Shown: positions 1-10,770, counted from the first letter of the stretch. The stretch: DNA of 56,574 nt from Peribacillus folii (GCF_030271255.1 NZ_JASJOM010000018.1:1-56574), one strand, 5' to 3'. Numbers and translations: made by a program. The notes: generated by a model from the letters alone, not told the origin.

Positions 1-132
1 TTCATGGAAAAACATCTGATCACAACGATTAAGCAATTATGGAAACTTTTATATAGAGACATACACGTATTGAAAATCTCCATCATACATTGTTAAAAGC
101 AGCCCTGGTTCTCCTAAACTATTTAACTCGAT

Positions 133-162
133 GTATGTGAACGTTGGTTTTTGGGGAGAATG
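133..162 (+). promoter_or_regulatory. Putative sigma-F promoter of csfB
   Basis: GTATG at 133-137, a 15-base spacer, then GGGGAGAATG at 153-162. This fits the sigma-F pattern (GYATA-like -35; GGnnAnAnT -10). csfB is a known sigma-F gene in B. subtilis. The predicted transcription start near 168-170 would exclude translation from the ATG at 168 with a normal leader, so it helps choose the start of csfB. In bases 1-132 I see only AT-rich DNA and no gene. Confidence 0.6.
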
Positions 163-179
163 CAGGTATGGAGGTGGAG

Positions 180-386
180 ATGTTGGGGACAACAACAACC
201 AAAACGACGGCAGGGGAAACGTGCGTGGTTTGTGAACAAGTAAAAGGAATGGGAATTCACGTATACACGACTTTCATTTGTGAGGAATGCGAAAGGGATA
301 TGATCGGCACCGATACAAATGATCCGAGGTATAAATATTACTTAAAGCAACTAAGGAAAATCACCAATCCTGAAATATTTTCATAA
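180..386 (+). CDS. csfB: Anti-sigma factor CsfB (Gin), inhibitor of sigma-G/sigma-E
   Basis: Small zinc-binding protein of about 68 residues (B. subtilis CsfB has 64). In B. subtilis it binds sigma-G in the forespore, and sigma-E, and holds them inactive until the right stage. Visible zinc ligands are CVVC near the N-terminus and CEEC about 23 residues later, with the conserved GIHVYTTFIC stretch between. ATG at 180 is preferred: GGAGGTGG (170-177) precedes it and the sigma-F promoter starts transcription near 168-170. An in-frame ATG at 168 would add four residues. A strong terminator follows. In B. subtilis xpaC and yaaN come next, but here they are missing and the YaaO-type gene follows directly. 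Confidence 0.88.
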   Translation: MLGTTTTKTTAGETCVVCEQVKGMGIHVYTTFICEECERDMIGTDTNDPRYKYYLKQLRKITNPEIFS

Positions 387-404
387 AAGGAAATGGAAAG
401 ATGA

Positions 405-455
405 AGAGTCAGAGTATGAAGAAAAAGGGTGTTTCTTCATTCTCTGACTCTTTTT
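405..455 (+). terminator. Rho-independent terminator after csfB
   Basis: A long stem pairs AGAGTCAGAG plus ATGAAGAAA with TTTCTTCAT plus CTCTGACTCT around a short loop. It is followed by a T run at 451-455. Confidence 0.9.
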
Positions 456-554
456 ATAATACTTTAGCAGAAAAGGTGATTTGGTGCCAGAGGAGATAAT
501 TTTGAACTTATTTGATAAAATGAGAAAATAATATGATTTGAAGGAAGATATTAA

Positions 555-2009
555 ATGAATCAATTACAGACACCATTGTTTGATGCAATGAGTACTTTTC
601 ATGAAAATAAACCAATTTCCCTCCATGTCCCCGGACATAAGGGTGGGCGAGTATTTAGTGAAAAAGGACAAGCATTATACAACCGCCTGCTCGGTATCGA
701 TGCTACGGAGCTAAATGGTTTAGATGACCTCCATGCTCCCGAGGGAGCAATTTTGGAGGCCGAACAGCTGCTTGCCGATTTATATGGAGCAAAGAAGAGT
801 TATTTCCTGGTCAATGGCTCAACGGTTGGCAACATGGCTATGATCCTTGCATCATGCCGCGAAGGAGATAAGGTGCTGGTCCAAAGGAATTGCCATAAGT
901 CGATTTTACACGGCTTGATGTTAGCCAATGTAAAGCCAATATTTCTGCAACCGGTTTTTTATGAGGAATGGGGAATTGCAGGCGGCATATCACCAAAACT
1001 GCTGGAAGAGGCCTTACGCGTCCATCGAGATGCAAAGGCTGTCGTTTTAACTTATCCGAATTATTATGGTCTGGGAGAGGATATGGGCAAAATGGTAAAG
1101 CTTGCCCACAAAAGGGGGATTCCGGTGCTTGTTGATGAGGCACATGGCGCTCACTTTCAGTTAGGAGATCCTTTTCCGGCTACGGCCATTTTGGCAGGAG
1201 CAGATGCAGTTGTCCATTCTGCTCATAAAACATTGCCGGCCATGACCATGGGGTCCTACCTGCACCTTCAATCAGCTCACATTGATGCCGAACGGGTATC
1301 CTTCTATTTACAAATGCTCCAGTCAAGCAGCCCCTCCTACCCCATCATGGGCTCGCTTGACTTAGCTAGGGCCTACCTGGCCTCTTTCACCCAAGATGAT
1401 AAAAAAGAGCTGAAAAGAAATATTGACTTGTTCAGGGAAGGATTGGCCTCCTTAAAATCAATCCAAGTTTTGGAGGCGCCCAAGGGCATTTTTTACGATC
1501 CATTGAAGGTTGTCATCCAGTCGAAAAAGGGTTTAAGCGGGTTTGAGCTGCAGCAGTTATGTGAAGCAGAGGGGATATATACAGAATTGGCCGACCCTGA
1601 TAATTTGCTGCTGATTTTACCTTTATTGAAGAAGCGGGCAGATTTTCCTTTTCATGAAATCATTCATAATATAAATAACGCGACCGCCGGCCGAACAGGC
1701 AACGGCAAATCCATTCAAGCGGACCGTCAGCTTGGAGGAAGGTCAATGGCAGGTCTCGAAATGTCATACTCGTTAATGAAGAAGAAAAAAAAGATTTTGG
1801 TTGCGTTAAGTAAATCAATAGGGAGGGTATCAGCCGAGATGGTCATTCCGTACCCGCCGGGAATCCCTTTGATTATGTCCGGGGAAATGATTACGGCTGA
1901 GCATGTATCAAGCTTGAAGGGGCTGCAGGCACTAGGAGCGAGGTTTCATGGCGGCTCCTCCCTTTCAAATGGAGAATTAATCGTTTATGAAAGCGGACAA
2001 TCAGGTTAA
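555..2009 (+). CDS. Orn/Lys/Arg decarboxylase family protein (YaaO-type), PLP-dependent
   Basis: 484 residues, close to YaaO of B. subtilis (about 480) and to SpeA-type fold-type-I decarboxylases. An N-terminal LHVPGHKGG stretch is typical of the family. The PLP lysine lies in SAHKTLPAMTMGS (K near residue 225), and the VDEAHGAHF segment before it carries the cofactor-contacting Asp/His. The family decarboxylates lysine, arginine or ornithine to polyamine precursors; which amino acid this protein uses cannot be read here. The start has AAGGAAG eight bases upstream. It lies 39 bases before tmk without a terminator, so the two may be cotranscribed. Confidence 0.9.
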   Translation: MNQLQTPLFDAMSTFHENKPISLHVPGHKGGRVFSEKGQALYNRLLGIDATELNGLDDLHAPEGAILEAEQLLADLYGAKKSYFLVNGSTVGNMAMILASCREGDKVLVQRNCHKSILHGLMLANVKPIFLQPVFYEEWGIAGGISPKLLEEALRVHRDAKAVVLTYPNYYGLGEDMGKMVKLAHKRGIPVLVDEAHGAHFQLGDPFPATAILAGADAVVHSAHKTLPAMTMGSYLHLQSAHIDAERVSFYLQMLQSSSPSYPIMGSLDLARAYLASFTQDDKKELKRNIDLFREGLASLKSIQVLEAPKGIFYDPLKVVIQSKKGLSGFELQQLCEAEGIYTELADPDNLLLILPLLKKRADFPFHEIIHNINNATAGRTGNGKSIQADRQLGGRSMAGLEMSYSLMKKKKKILVALSKSIGRVSAEMVIPYPPGIPLIMSGEMITAEHVSSLKGLQALGARFHGGSSLSNGELIVYESGQSG

Positions 2010-2048
2010 AATGATATACTACAAACAAAGAACCTTGGAGGTACATCA

Positions 2049-2690
2049 ATGAAGCGTGGCATTTTTATAACAATGGAAGGGCCCGAGGGTGCAGGGAAAA
2101 CGACAATTACCCAAATGCTTGGCAAGGCTCTGCAAGAAGAAGGCTATCAAGTCCTGTTAACGCGTGAACCAGGCGGGGTTCCCATTTCAGAGCAAATCAG
2201 GGAAGTCATTCTTAATAAGAGCAATACAGCCATGGACCCGCGTACTGAGGCTTTATTATATGCAGCGGCAAGGCGTCAGCATTTAGTGGAAGTGGTCATG
2301 CCGGAGCTTGACCGTGGCGGCATTGTCCTATGTGACCGATTTATCGATAGCTCCTTGGCCTATCAGGGCCATGCAAGGGGCTTGGATATAGAAGAGGTTT
2401 ACAGTATCAATAAATTCGCAATCGGAGGCGTGATGCCCGACGCCACGTTCTTTTTCGATATAGATCCGGAAGAGGGGCTGAGGCGCATCCAGTCCAACGG
2501 TGAACGCGAAGTGAATAGGCTCGACCTTGAAGCGCTCGATTTCCATAAAAAGGTATGCGAAGGCTATCAGCTCATCATTAATAGATGGAAAGAGCGATTC
2601 ATCATCGTGGATGCAGGACAGTCAATCGAAGAAGTGTATGAAGAAACGAAAGCTGGTTTATTGAAACTCTTGGAAGAATCGGGAAGGTAA
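2049..2690 (+). CDS. tmk: Thymidylate kinase
   Basis: Phosphorylates dTMP to dTDP with ATP in dTTP synthesis, in the cytoplasm. The 213 residues begin with [11 protein letters not shown] and an early P-loop ([10 protein letters not shown], about residues 10-19). The [12 protein letters not shown] motif near residue 95 is the DR(Y/F) substrate-binding segment. TTGGAGG lies upstream of the ATG. The gene heads the tmk-darA-yaaR-holB-ricT-yabA group, conserved in Bacillaceae, which joins dTTP supply to the clamp-loader subunit and the replication regulator YabA. A small hairpin overlaps its stop codon (2686-2704) but lacks a T tail. Confidence 0.97.
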   Translation: MKRGIFITMEGPEGAGKTTITQMLGKALQEEGYQVLLTREPGGVPISEQIREVILNKSNTAMDPRTEALLYAAARRQHLVEVVMPELDRGGIVLCDRFIDSSLAYQGHARGLDIEEVYSINKFAIGGVMPDATFFFDIDPEEGLRRIQSNGEREVNRLDLEALDFHKKVCEGYQLIINRWKERFIIVDAGQSIEEVYEETKAGLLKLLEESGR

Positions 2691-2711
2691 CGATAAACGT
2701 TACCAGATTAA

Positions 2712-3122
<411 letters not shown>

Positions 3123-3146
3123 TGGGCCAATGCATGGAGGTTCATA

Positions 3147-3587
3147 ATGAAAATCAACCATGATATCCCAATTAAGCTGGATAAGGCACGCCAAGATGCC
3201 AAACAGTTTCAGACTGCAAATGGAAGATTTCAGCAAATGGTCCAGACACAGGACCAAAAAATGCAAATCCAAACCCTGAATCGCCTCATGGGCGATATTG
3301 AAGGGGCGGGCCAGCGTTTAGTTCGGTCACGTACTTTTAGGGAATTGGCAAAATATAAAGCTTTGGTTAAACGATTCGTCAAAGAAGCGGTTGAATATGG
3401 ATTGGAGCTGAAGCAATCCACGAGCTGGAACCAATATGGTCAAAGCCGGCCATTGAAAACCGTGGAAACGATAGATGCAAGATTAGTTGAGTTAAGTGAG
3501 GAAATTCTCAATAAAGAGAAAAGCTCGCTGGAAATATTGGAAATGATAGGTGAGATTAAAGGCCTTTTGATTAATCTATATACTTAA
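3147..3587 (+). CDS. yaaR: YaaR family protein (DUF327)
   Basis: 146-residue soluble, charged and mostly helical protein of the DUF327/YaaR family, with no enzymatic motif that I can see. Its place between darA and holB is conserved in Bacillus. The sequence (e.g. RFQQMVQTQDQKMQIQTLNRL near residue 30) suggests amphipathic helices. Function is not established. The start ATG is preceded by TGGAGG. The gene ends 14 bases before the chosen TTG start of holB. Confidence 0.88.
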   Translation: MKINHDIPIKLDKARQDAKQFQTANGRFQQMVQTQDQKMQIQTLNRLMGDIEGAGQRLVRSRTFRELAKYKALVKRFVKEAVEYGLELKQSTSWNQYGQSRPLKTVETIDARLVELSEEILNKEKSSLEILEMIGEIKGLLINLYT

Positions 3588-3601
3588 GTGAGTTGATCAT
3601 T

Positions 3602-4600
3602 TTGGATAAAACATGGCAGGATATGAGCCGAATCCAGCCGCAGGTAATGACCATGCTGCAGAATAGCATAATGAAGGACAGGGTGGCCCATGCGTATTTA
3701 TTTGAAGGGGAAAAAGGCACAGGTAAACAGGATATCAGCAATGTCTTTGCCAAAAGCTTACTTTGTGAAGCCCCTAAGGCAGGTTACGAGCCATGCGAAA
3801 CATGCCGGAATTGCAAACGGATATCAAGCGGGAACCATCCGGACGTCCATCTAATTGAAAAAGATGGACTTTCCATCAAGAAGGAACAAATCAAGGGGCT
3901 ACAAGAAGAATTCTCGAAAAAGAGCGTAGAGGCAGATCGCAAGGTTTATATGATCGCCGATGCGGACAAAATGTCGGTGAGCGCCGCCAACAGTTTATTG
4001 AAATTCTTGGAGGAACCCTCGGCCGATACCGTGGCGATACTAATGACCGAACAGATTCAGAGAATCCTGCCGACAATATTATCGAGATGCCAAGTGATTT
4101 CGTTCAAGCCATTATCCCCGGAGAATGTAAAACGAAAGCTGATGGAGCAGGAGCTGGAGCCGCAGCTCGCCTCGGTCATTGCCCATATAACACAGAATGT
4201 GGAAGCGGGAATCGAGCTTAGCCGTGATGAATGGTTTGTACAAGCTCAAAAAATAGTGGTAAAATTGTATGAAGTGTTAAAACTTAATTCCTTGAAGGGA
4301 TTATTGTACCTTCAAACGGATTGGTTCACACACTTCAAAGAAAGAGAACAGGTTGACAGAGGTCTTGATTTGTTACTTCTTATATATAAGGATTTATTAT
4401 ACATTCAGTTGGATAAAAAGCACCTTGTTGTCTTTCAAAATAAACTGAAGGAATTTGAAACTCACGCTCTTCATCTTTCCTCAAGACGTCTTGCCGAGCA
4501 TATGGCGTATATTTTGGAAGCGAAAAGGAAGCTGATGTCCAACACGAATCCACAGCTGTTGATGGAACAGCTTGTGCTGAATTTGCAGGAGGGATCATGA
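3602..4600 (+). CDS. holB: DNA polymerase III delta' subunit
   Basis: Clamp-loader subunit that, with tau and delta, loads the beta clamp during replication. About 332 residues. The AAA+ N-terminal half has a P-loop-like GEKGTGKQD (about residue 40). A four-cysteine zinc module follows (the first Cys in LLCEAP, then CETCRNCKR). The family segments SGNHPDVHL, DGLSIKKEQIK and SAANSLLKFLEEP are all present. No ATG fits: TTG at 3602 has AAGTGAG about nine bases upstream, while an in-frame TTG at 3593 touches that same site. One base separates its stop from ricT, so translation is probably coupled. Confidence 0.93.
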   Translation: MDKTWQDMSRIQPQVMTMLQNSIMKDRVAHAYLFEGEKGTGKQDISNVFAKSLLCEAPKAGYEPCETCRNCKRISSGNHPDVHLIEKDGLSIKKEQIKGLQEEFSKKSVEADRKVYMIADADKMSVSAANSLLKFLEEPSADTVAILMTEQIQRILPTILSRCQVISFKPLSPENVKRKLMEQELEPQLASVIAHITQNVEAGIELSRDEWFVQAQKIVVKLYEVLKLNSLKGLLYLQTDWFTHFKEREQVDRGLDLLLLIYKDLLYIQLDKKHLVVFQNKLKEFETHALHLSSRRLAEHMAYILEAKRKLMSNTNPQLLMEQLVLNLQEGS

Positions 4601-4601
4601 T

Positions 4602-5432
4602 TTGTATGATGTTGTAGGTGTCCGTTTCAAAAAAGCGGGCAAAATATACTACTTTGATCCGGGTGAATTCGCTATTCCTAAGGACGATTTTGTAATAGTG
4701 GAGACTGTCCGCGGCGTTGAATTCGGTAAAGTTGTTACAGCCCGTAAGCAAGTAGATGAAAACGATGTTGTCCTGCCGTTGAAAAAAGTACTTCGGGTAG
4801 CTGATGCGAAAGATAAGCTAATAGTCGATGAGAATAAGGCTGCTGCAGAAGAGGCCTACTCAATATGCTGTAAGAAGGTCATTGAGCATAAGCTGGATAT
4901 GAAGCTAGTCGATGTTTCCTATACGTTCGACAGAAATAAAGTCGTGTTTTATTTTACAGCGGATGGCCGCGTCGATTTCCGTGATTTAGTCAAAGATTTG
5001 GCTGCTATATTCAGAACTAGGATAGAACTGCGCCAAATTGGGGTTAGGGATGAAGCCAAGATGCTTGGTGGCATCGGGCCTTGTGGCAGGATGCTTTGCT
5101 GCTCCACATTTCTTGGCGATTTTGAACCGGTTTCCATCAAAATGGCGAAGGATCAAAATTTATCATTGAACCCTACAAAAATCTCAGGATTATGCGGTCG
5201 ATTGATGTGCTGTCTGAAATATGAAAATGACGAGTATGAAAGTGCGAAGGAAATGCTTCCTGATTTAGGTGAAATGATTAATACGCCTGGTGGCAAAGGC
5301 AAGGTAGTGGGGCTTAATATTCTAGAACGCGTACTTCAGATTGAACTAATCGAGCAGGAAAGAGTATTAGAGTATACTCTAGATGAGATTCTAAAAGAGG
5401 GAGCCGTTTCTATTCAAGCCACAGATTATTAA
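4602..5432 (+). CDS. ricT: RicT (YaaT), regulatory iron-sulfur protein of the RicAFT complex
   Basis: PSP1-domain protein. In B. subtilis it works with RicA and RicF to direct RNase Y processing of mRNAs, and affects the phosphorelay, competence and biofilm formation. 276 residues, nearly identical in length to the B. subtilis protein. It has the paired cysteine motifs CGRMLCC (about residue 165) and CGRLMCC (about residue 202) that bind Fe-S clusters in the complex. The start is a TTG one base after the holB stop, with GGAGGG about ten bases upstream; the alignment [20 protein letters not shown] supports it. Confidence 0.95.
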   Translation: MYDVVGVRFKKAGKIYYFDPGEFAIPKDDFVIVETVRGVEFGKVVTARKQVDENDVVLPLKKVLRVADAKDKLIVDENKAAAEEAYSICCKKVIEHKLDMKLVDVSYTFDRNKVVFYFTADGRVDFRDLVKDLAAIFRTRIELRQIGVRDEAKMLGGIGPCGRMLCCSTFLGDFEPVSIKMAKDQNLSLNPTKISGLCGRLMCCLKYENDEYESAKEMLPDLGEMINTPGGKGKVVGLNILERVLQIELIEQERVLEYTLDEILKEGAVSIQATDY

Positions 5433-5446
5433 GGTGGTGGGAGAGC

Positions 5447-5821
5447 GTGGATAAGAAAGCTATTTTTGAGTCGGTGACCAATATGGAAACCCAGATAGGT
5501 CAATTATATAAACAGCTTGGGGAATTGAAGCAGAACCTGGCTGAAATCCTTGAGGAAAACCAGTCGCTCAAGCTGGAAAACGAGCACTTGCGTCATCGGT
5601 TAGGACTTGCGGAAACCGAAACTGCCCCTGCTGCGGTGAAGCTGAAGCAAAAAGTGAAAAATCGCACCGCTAGTGCGGACAAGGTTATGGATATCGGGGA
5701 AGGCTATGATAACTTAGCCCGTATCTATCAAGAGGGCTTCCATATTTGTAATCTGCATTTTGGCAGTTTACGAAAAGAAGGCGATTGCCTGTTCTGTTTA
5801 TCGTTTTTAAACAAGAAGTGA
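5447..5821 (+). CDS. yabA: Replication initiation control protein YabA
   Basis: Negative regulator of replication initiation that bridges DnaA and the DnaN clamp. 124 residues. The N-terminal half is a coiled coil (heptads such as [18 protein letters not shown]) that makes the tetramer. The C-terminal half is a zinc domain with ligands in [10 protein letters not shown] and [11 protein letters not shown]. The GTG start has AAGGTGGTGGGAG upstream. It closes the tmk-yabA operon: a terminator lies 75-110 bases downstream. Confidence 0.95.
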   Translation: MDKKAIFESVTNMETQIGQLYKQLGELKQNLAEILEENQSLKLENEHLRHRLGLAETETAPAAVKLKQKVKNRTASADKVMDIGEGYDNLARIYQEGFHICNLHFGSLRKEGDCLFCLSFLNKK

Positions 5822-5895
5822 TAATGGAATAATATAAAAGAATGCTCCATCTCTTTTAAAGTGATAGATAGACCGTTTACAATATATAGTGATTC

Positions 5896-5931
5896 GGGGT
5901 CTGACGCATACTATGAGTCAGGCCCCTTTTT
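5896..5931 (+). terminator. Rho-independent terminator after yabA
   Basis: GGGGTCTGAC (5896-5905) pairs with GTCAGGCCCC (5917-5926), with one G-T pair, followed by five Ts. It separates the yabA operon from trmN6. Confidence 0.82.
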
Positions 5932-6001
5932 GTACGAGATGAATGACGAAGCATGGATCCTGGTCATGCTTTTTCCATACATAATTAGGAGGATGACAGC
6001 A

Positions 6002-6745
6002 ATGGTGGAACTTAAAGGCGATGAACGCCTCGATTATCTTTTGGCTGAGAACTTAAGGATCATCCAAAGCCCATCGGTGTTCTCTTTTTCACTGGATGCC
6101 GTGCTATTATCTAGGTTCGTGAATGTCCCGATTCAAAAAGGGAAAATTGTCGACCTTTGCTCAGGGAATGGCGTCGTACCTTTACTGCTGAGCATAAGGA
6201 CAAAAGCGGCAATTACGGGTGTCGAAATCCAAGAGCGGTTATTTGACATGGCCCTGAGAAGCATGGACCATAATGGCTTATCCTCCCGGATCGAGATGAT
6301 CCATGGGGACATCAAAGACATGCCGGAACAGATCGGCTATAGCAAATATGACGTGGTTACTTGCAATCCCCCTTATTTCCCCACGCCGTCCATCGAGGAA
6401 ATAAATAAAAATGAGCATTTTGCCATTGCCAGGCATGAGATCATGTGTAATCTTGAAGACGTCATGCGCGTATCCAGTCAACTGCTGCGTCAAGGAGGAA
6501 AGGCCGCTTTTGTTCATCGTCCGGGCCGCCTGATGGATATCCTGCATTACATGAGAATGTACAGGATCGAACCGAAACGTCTTCAGTTCGTATATCCAAA
6601 AAGCTCAAAGGAAGCCAATACGATTCTTATCGAGGGGATTAAGGATGGGAGCCCTGATTTGAAGATTTTGCCTCCGCTCGTTGTATATAATGACGAAAAT
6701 GAGTATAATCCGGAGATCAGAAGGATTTTATATGGAGACGAATGA
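6002..6745 (+). CDS. trmN6: tRNA1(Val) (adenine-N6)-methyltransferase-like protein TrmN6 (YabB)
   Basis: 247-residue class I SAM-dependent methyltransferase, same length as B. subtilis YabB. Motif I is [15 protein letters not shown] (about residue 45), and the catalytic NPPY (CNPPYFPTP, about residue 122) is typical of N6-adenine methylation of RNA or DNA. By homology to E. coli TrmN it modifies A37 of tRNA-Val; the substrate in Bacillus is less certain. The ATG at 6002 has AGGAGG nine bases upstream. The reading frame stays open upstream through the terminator, but that part is not conserved. It overlaps yazA by 14 bases. Confidence 0.92.
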   Translation: MVELKGDERLDYLLAENLRIIQSPSVFSFSLDAVLLSRFVNVPIQKGKIVDLCSGNGVVPLLLSIRTKAAITGVEIQERLFDMALRSMDHNGLSSRIEMIHGDIKDMPEQIGYSKYDVVTCNPPYFPTPSIEEINKNEHFAIARHEIMCNLEDVMRVSSQLLRQGGKAAFVHRPGRLMDILHYMRMYRIEPKRLQFVYPKSSKEANTILIEGIKDGSPDLKILPPLVVYNDENEYNPEIRRILYGDE

Positions 6746-6992
6746 TCATTATTTTTATGTTTTAAGGTGCAGCGACGGCAGCTATTATGCCGGATATACA
6801 AATGACCTGGAGCGAAGGGTTGCTGCCCATAATCACGGCAAGGGGGCAAAGTATACGCGTGGACGCACCCCGGTTGAACTGATTCATCATGAAATATTCG
6901 AAACACAGACATTGGCCATGCAGGCTGAATATAAATTCAAGCAATTAACAAGAAAGCAAAAACAAATGTGGATGGCAAAGGAGGATATTTGA
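6732..6992 (+). CDS. yazA: GIY-YIG nuclease superfamily protein YazA
   Basis: 86-residue single-domain GIY-YIG protein (UPF0213). The [20 protein letters not shown] segment carries the two-part tyrosine/glycine motif (here YVL...YAGYT). The conserved Arg (ERRVAAHN) and the C-terminal Glu (MQAEYKFK) complete the nuclease core. The biological substrate is unknown. The start at 6732 lies inside the end of trmN6, with AAGGA just upstream, so the pair is likely translationally coupled. It ends one base before rsmI. Confidence 0.92.
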   Translation: METNDHYFYVLRCSDGSYYAGYTNDLERRVAAHNHGKGAKYTRGRTPVELIHHEIFETQTLAMQAEYKFKQLTRKQKQMWMAKEDI

Positions 6993-6993
6993 T

Positions 6994-7881
6994 ATGTGGC
7001 AGCAGAAGAGTTTTGAAAAAGAAGGATTGGAGCCGGCCCTTTATCTGGTCCCTACACCGATAGGGAACCTTGAGGATATGAGCTTTCGTGCATTAAGGAT
7101 CTTAAAGGAAGCGAATGTCATTGCTGCCGAGGACACCCGTAATACGAAGAAATTATGCAATTACTTTGAAATTTCGACACCTATCGTCAGCTACCATGAA
7201 CACAATAAGGAATATAGCGGGAAGCAGATGTTGGAGAGGCTGAGGTCGGGAGAGGTCATCGCTTTGGTAAGCGATGCCGGTTTACCGACTATTTCTGACC
7301 CCGGATACGAACTGGTCAAGGATGCAATAGCTGAGCGGTTCAAGGTCATTCCGCTGCCAGGTGCAAATGCTGCATTAACGGCATTGATTGCATCAGGACT
7401 CACGCCGCAGCCCTTTTACTTTTACGGATTTTTACAGCGCGGAACTAAAGAAAAGAAGCGGGAACTGGAAAAGTTAAAAAAGCTGGAATCGACATGGATC
7501 ATTTATGAATCTCCGCACCGCTTAAAGGAAACGTTGAAACATATGCAGGAAATCCTAGGTGAGCGGAACATTGTATTATGCCGTGAATTAACCAAGAAAT
7601 TCGAAGAATTCATTCGGGGGACGATAAGTGAAGCGTTGACGTGGGCAACGGAGACCGAAATCCGCGGTGAGTTCTGTTTAATAATCGAAGGCGGGCAATC
7701 GCCGGAAGACGAGGCTTCAGAGGCCTGGTGGTCGGAACTTGATTTAATCGGGCATGTCAATCATTATATTGAAGCCGAGCAATACACTTCAAAGGACGCC
7801 ATCAAGCAAGTCGCGAAGGATCGCGATATTCAAAAACGTGATGTATATCAAGCGTATCACATCGATGGTGAAGATAAATGA
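6994..7881 (+). CDS. rsmI: 16S rRNA (cytidine-1402-2'-O)-methyltransferase RsmI (YabC)
   Basis: Methylates the ribose of C1402 in 16S rRNA, in the decoding centre. 295 residues of the tetrapyrrole-methylase fold, with the N-terminal LYLVPTPIGNLEDMSFRAL and the SAM-binding LVSDAGLPTISDPGYELV (about residue 88). AAGGAGG is 10 bases from the ATG. Last gene of trmN6-yazA-rsmI. It shares a bidirectional terminator with the converging abrB. Confidence 0.95.
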   Translation: MWQQKSFEKEGLEPALYLVPTPIGNLEDMSFRALRILKEANVIAAEDTRNTKKLCNYFEISTPIVSYHEHNKEYSGKQMLERLRSGEVIALVSDAGLPTISDPGYELVKDAIAERFKVIPLPGANAALTALIASGLTPQPFYFYGFLQRGTKEKKRELEKLKKLESTWIIYESPHRLKETLKHMQEILGERNIVLCRELTKKFEEFIRGTISEALTWATETEIRGEFCLIIEGGQSPEDEASEAWWSELDLIGHVNHYIEAEQYTSKDAIKQVAKDRDIQKRDVYQAYHIDGEDK

Positions 7882-7885
7882 ACAT

Positions 7886-7917
7886 AAAAAAACTTCCGTA
7901 TCCCGGAAGTTTTTTTA
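7886..7917. terminator. Bidirectional terminator between rsmI and abrB
   Basis: ACTTCCG (7892-7898) pairs with CGGAAGT (7904-7910), flanked by an A run on the left and a T run on the right. It can therefore stop transcripts from both converging genes. Confidence 0.9.
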
Positions 7918-7925
7918 GTATAGCA

Positions 7926-8210
7926 TTATTTAGAAGTCGTGAAATTTTGTTGAATTTCTTGGATAAGCAATTCAGCACCCTCACGGCTAAGAATCAATTT
8001 ACCGTTTGCAAGTGTAAGGTTGTTATCGGAAACTTCACCTGTAACTTGGCAAGTCATGTTTGGTTTGTATTTTTTCAAGATGATGCGCTCGTCATCAACG
8101 TAGATTTCAAGAGCGTCTTTCTCAGCGATTCCCAATGTACGACGAAGCTCGATTGGAATAACGACCCGGCCTAATTCATCAACTTTACGAACAATACCTG
8201 TAGATTTCAT
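7926..8210 (-). CDS. abrB: Transition-state regulator AbrB
   Basis: Global DNA-binding repressor of post-exponential genes (spoVG, spo0H, antibiotics, biofilm). 94 residues. The N-terminal swapped-hairpin AbrB domain (MKSTGIVRKVDELGRVVIP, then ELRRTLGIAEKDALEIYVDD) is almost identical to B. subtilis AbrB, and the C-terminal multimerisation half is similar (MTCQVTGEVSDNNLTLANGK). A GGAGAAA ribosome site precedes the ATG. It reads opposite to its neighbours. The upstream promoter carries a perfect Spo0A box just downstream of the start site, as expected for Spo0A-P repression. spoVT at 32.3 kb is its sporulation paralogue. Confidence 0.97.
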   Translation of the reverse strand: MKSTGIVRKVDELGRVVIPIELRRTLGIAEKDALEIYVDDERIILKKYKPNMTCQVTGEVSDNNLTLANGKLILSREGAELLIQEIQQNFTTSK

Positions 8211-8270
8211 TTTAGAATTTCTCCTCTCAGATTACAATCTAGTACCCTATTTCTATTTTTTTCGCCATTA

Positions 8271-8279
8271 TTCGACAAA
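8271..8279 (-). promoter_or_regulatory. Spo0A box (0A box) in the abrB promoter
   Basis: TTTGTCGAA on the minus strand, a perfect match to the 0A-box consensus. It lies about 10-18 bases downstream of the predicted abrB transcription start, the arrangement by which Spo0A-P represses abrB in B. subtilis. Confidence 0.8.
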
Positions 8280-8294
8280 TTTTTTTATAAATTT

Positions 8295-8323
8295 ATAATA
8301 CCAGCCATTCCCATATCCGTCAA
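8295..8323 (-). promoter_or_regulatory. Sigma-A promoter of abrB
   Basis: On the minus strand TTGACG (8318-8323), 17 bases, TATTAT (8295-8300). It predicts a transcription start near 8288. Confidence 0.82.
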
Positions 8324-8464
8324 TGATTTATTTTCATTTTTTTGTAAGAAAAGAGCATGACTGCATTTCCGTGGTTCAAAAAGGCATTTCATTAGCGAAA
8401 AATGGATTTTCTTTTGGGCATTTATATATGACCTTGATTCATATAAATGCGCATGTCACCACAA

Positions 8465-8473
8465 TTCGACAAA
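8465..8473 (-). promoter_or_regulatory. Second perfect Spo0A box, distal
   Basis: Another TTTGTCGAA on the minus strand. It lies about 140 bases upstream of the abrB -35 and about 90 bases upstream of the promoter that points toward metG. Which gene it serves cannot be told from sequence. Confidence 0.5.
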
Positions 8474-8564
8474 AGACTTATATATTATATGATTAAATGC
8501 AAAATAGTTTCAATGCATAAGTTCTCAATTGAGGATAATTTAATAATTTACAATATGTGATTTG

Positions 8565-8593
8565 TTGCACAAAATATGATTTTTAGGTATATT
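8565..8593 (+). promoter_or_regulatory. Sigma-A promoter of the metG leader transcript
   Basis: TTGCAC (8565-8570), exactly 17 bases, TATATT (8588-8593). The predicted start near 8600 gives a leader of about 200 bases before metG and places the start codon of the 36-codon ORF only about 12 bases in. Otherwise the 590-base gap 8211-8801 holds the abrB promoter, two 0A boxes and this leader; I find no T-box signature (AGGGTGG-type) in it. Confidence 0.65.
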
Positions 8594-8611
8594 TTGGGGA
8601 GGTAAGAGGTA

Positions 8612-8722
8612 ATGCTGACAAAAAGGAAGTTGCCTCCTGAATTGATTCGATTCCCATTCCAATGTCATGATGATTTGATTTGTGATTATTGTCGCGCAGA
8701 ATCGCATATAGCGTTAAAATAG
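8612..8722 (+). CDS. Possible 36-residue cysteine-containing small protein or leader peptide
   Basis: I do not recognise this ORF. It begins with ATG behind GGGGAGGTAAGAGGT and ends in TAG. The peptide starts MLTKRKLPPELIRFPF and continues with CHDDLICDYCRAESH, a cluster of three Cys and two His that could hold a metal ion. It is expressed, if at all, from the promoter at 8565-8593 and is followed 25 bases later by a terminator-like hairpin, so promoter, ORF and terminator make a closed unit of about 180 bases directly before metG. It could be a micro-protein, an attenuator leader peptide, or chance; coding was not tested by comparison. Confidence 0.4.
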   Translation: MLTKRKLPPELIRFPFQCHDDLICDYCRAESHIALK

Positions 8723-8747
8723 AAATAATAGCTTTTAATATAGTTTC

Positions 8748-8779
8748 ATGGCTTTGACAAGTCGCATAGCCGTTTTTTT
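8748..8779 (+). terminator. Terminator-like hairpin in the metG leader
   Basis: ATGGCT (8748-8753) pairs with AGCCGT (8768-8773), with a small inner TGA/TCG pairing. Seven Ts follow. It lies 22 bases before the metG start codon, so it may end the small upstream transcript or attenuate metG. Confidence 0.5.
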
Positions 8780-8789
8780 CAAAAGATGA

Positions 8790-10763
<1,974 letters not shown>

Positions 10764-10770
10764 ACCCTTG

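Noticed and set aside
2686..2704. Hairpin at the end of tmk as terminator
   Set aside because: GGTAACG/CGTTACC pairs well but no T run follows; the operon continues to yabA.
5861..6001. N-terminal extension of TrmN6
   Set aside because: The open stretch covers a rho-independent terminator, and AGGAGG is ideally placed for ATG 6002.
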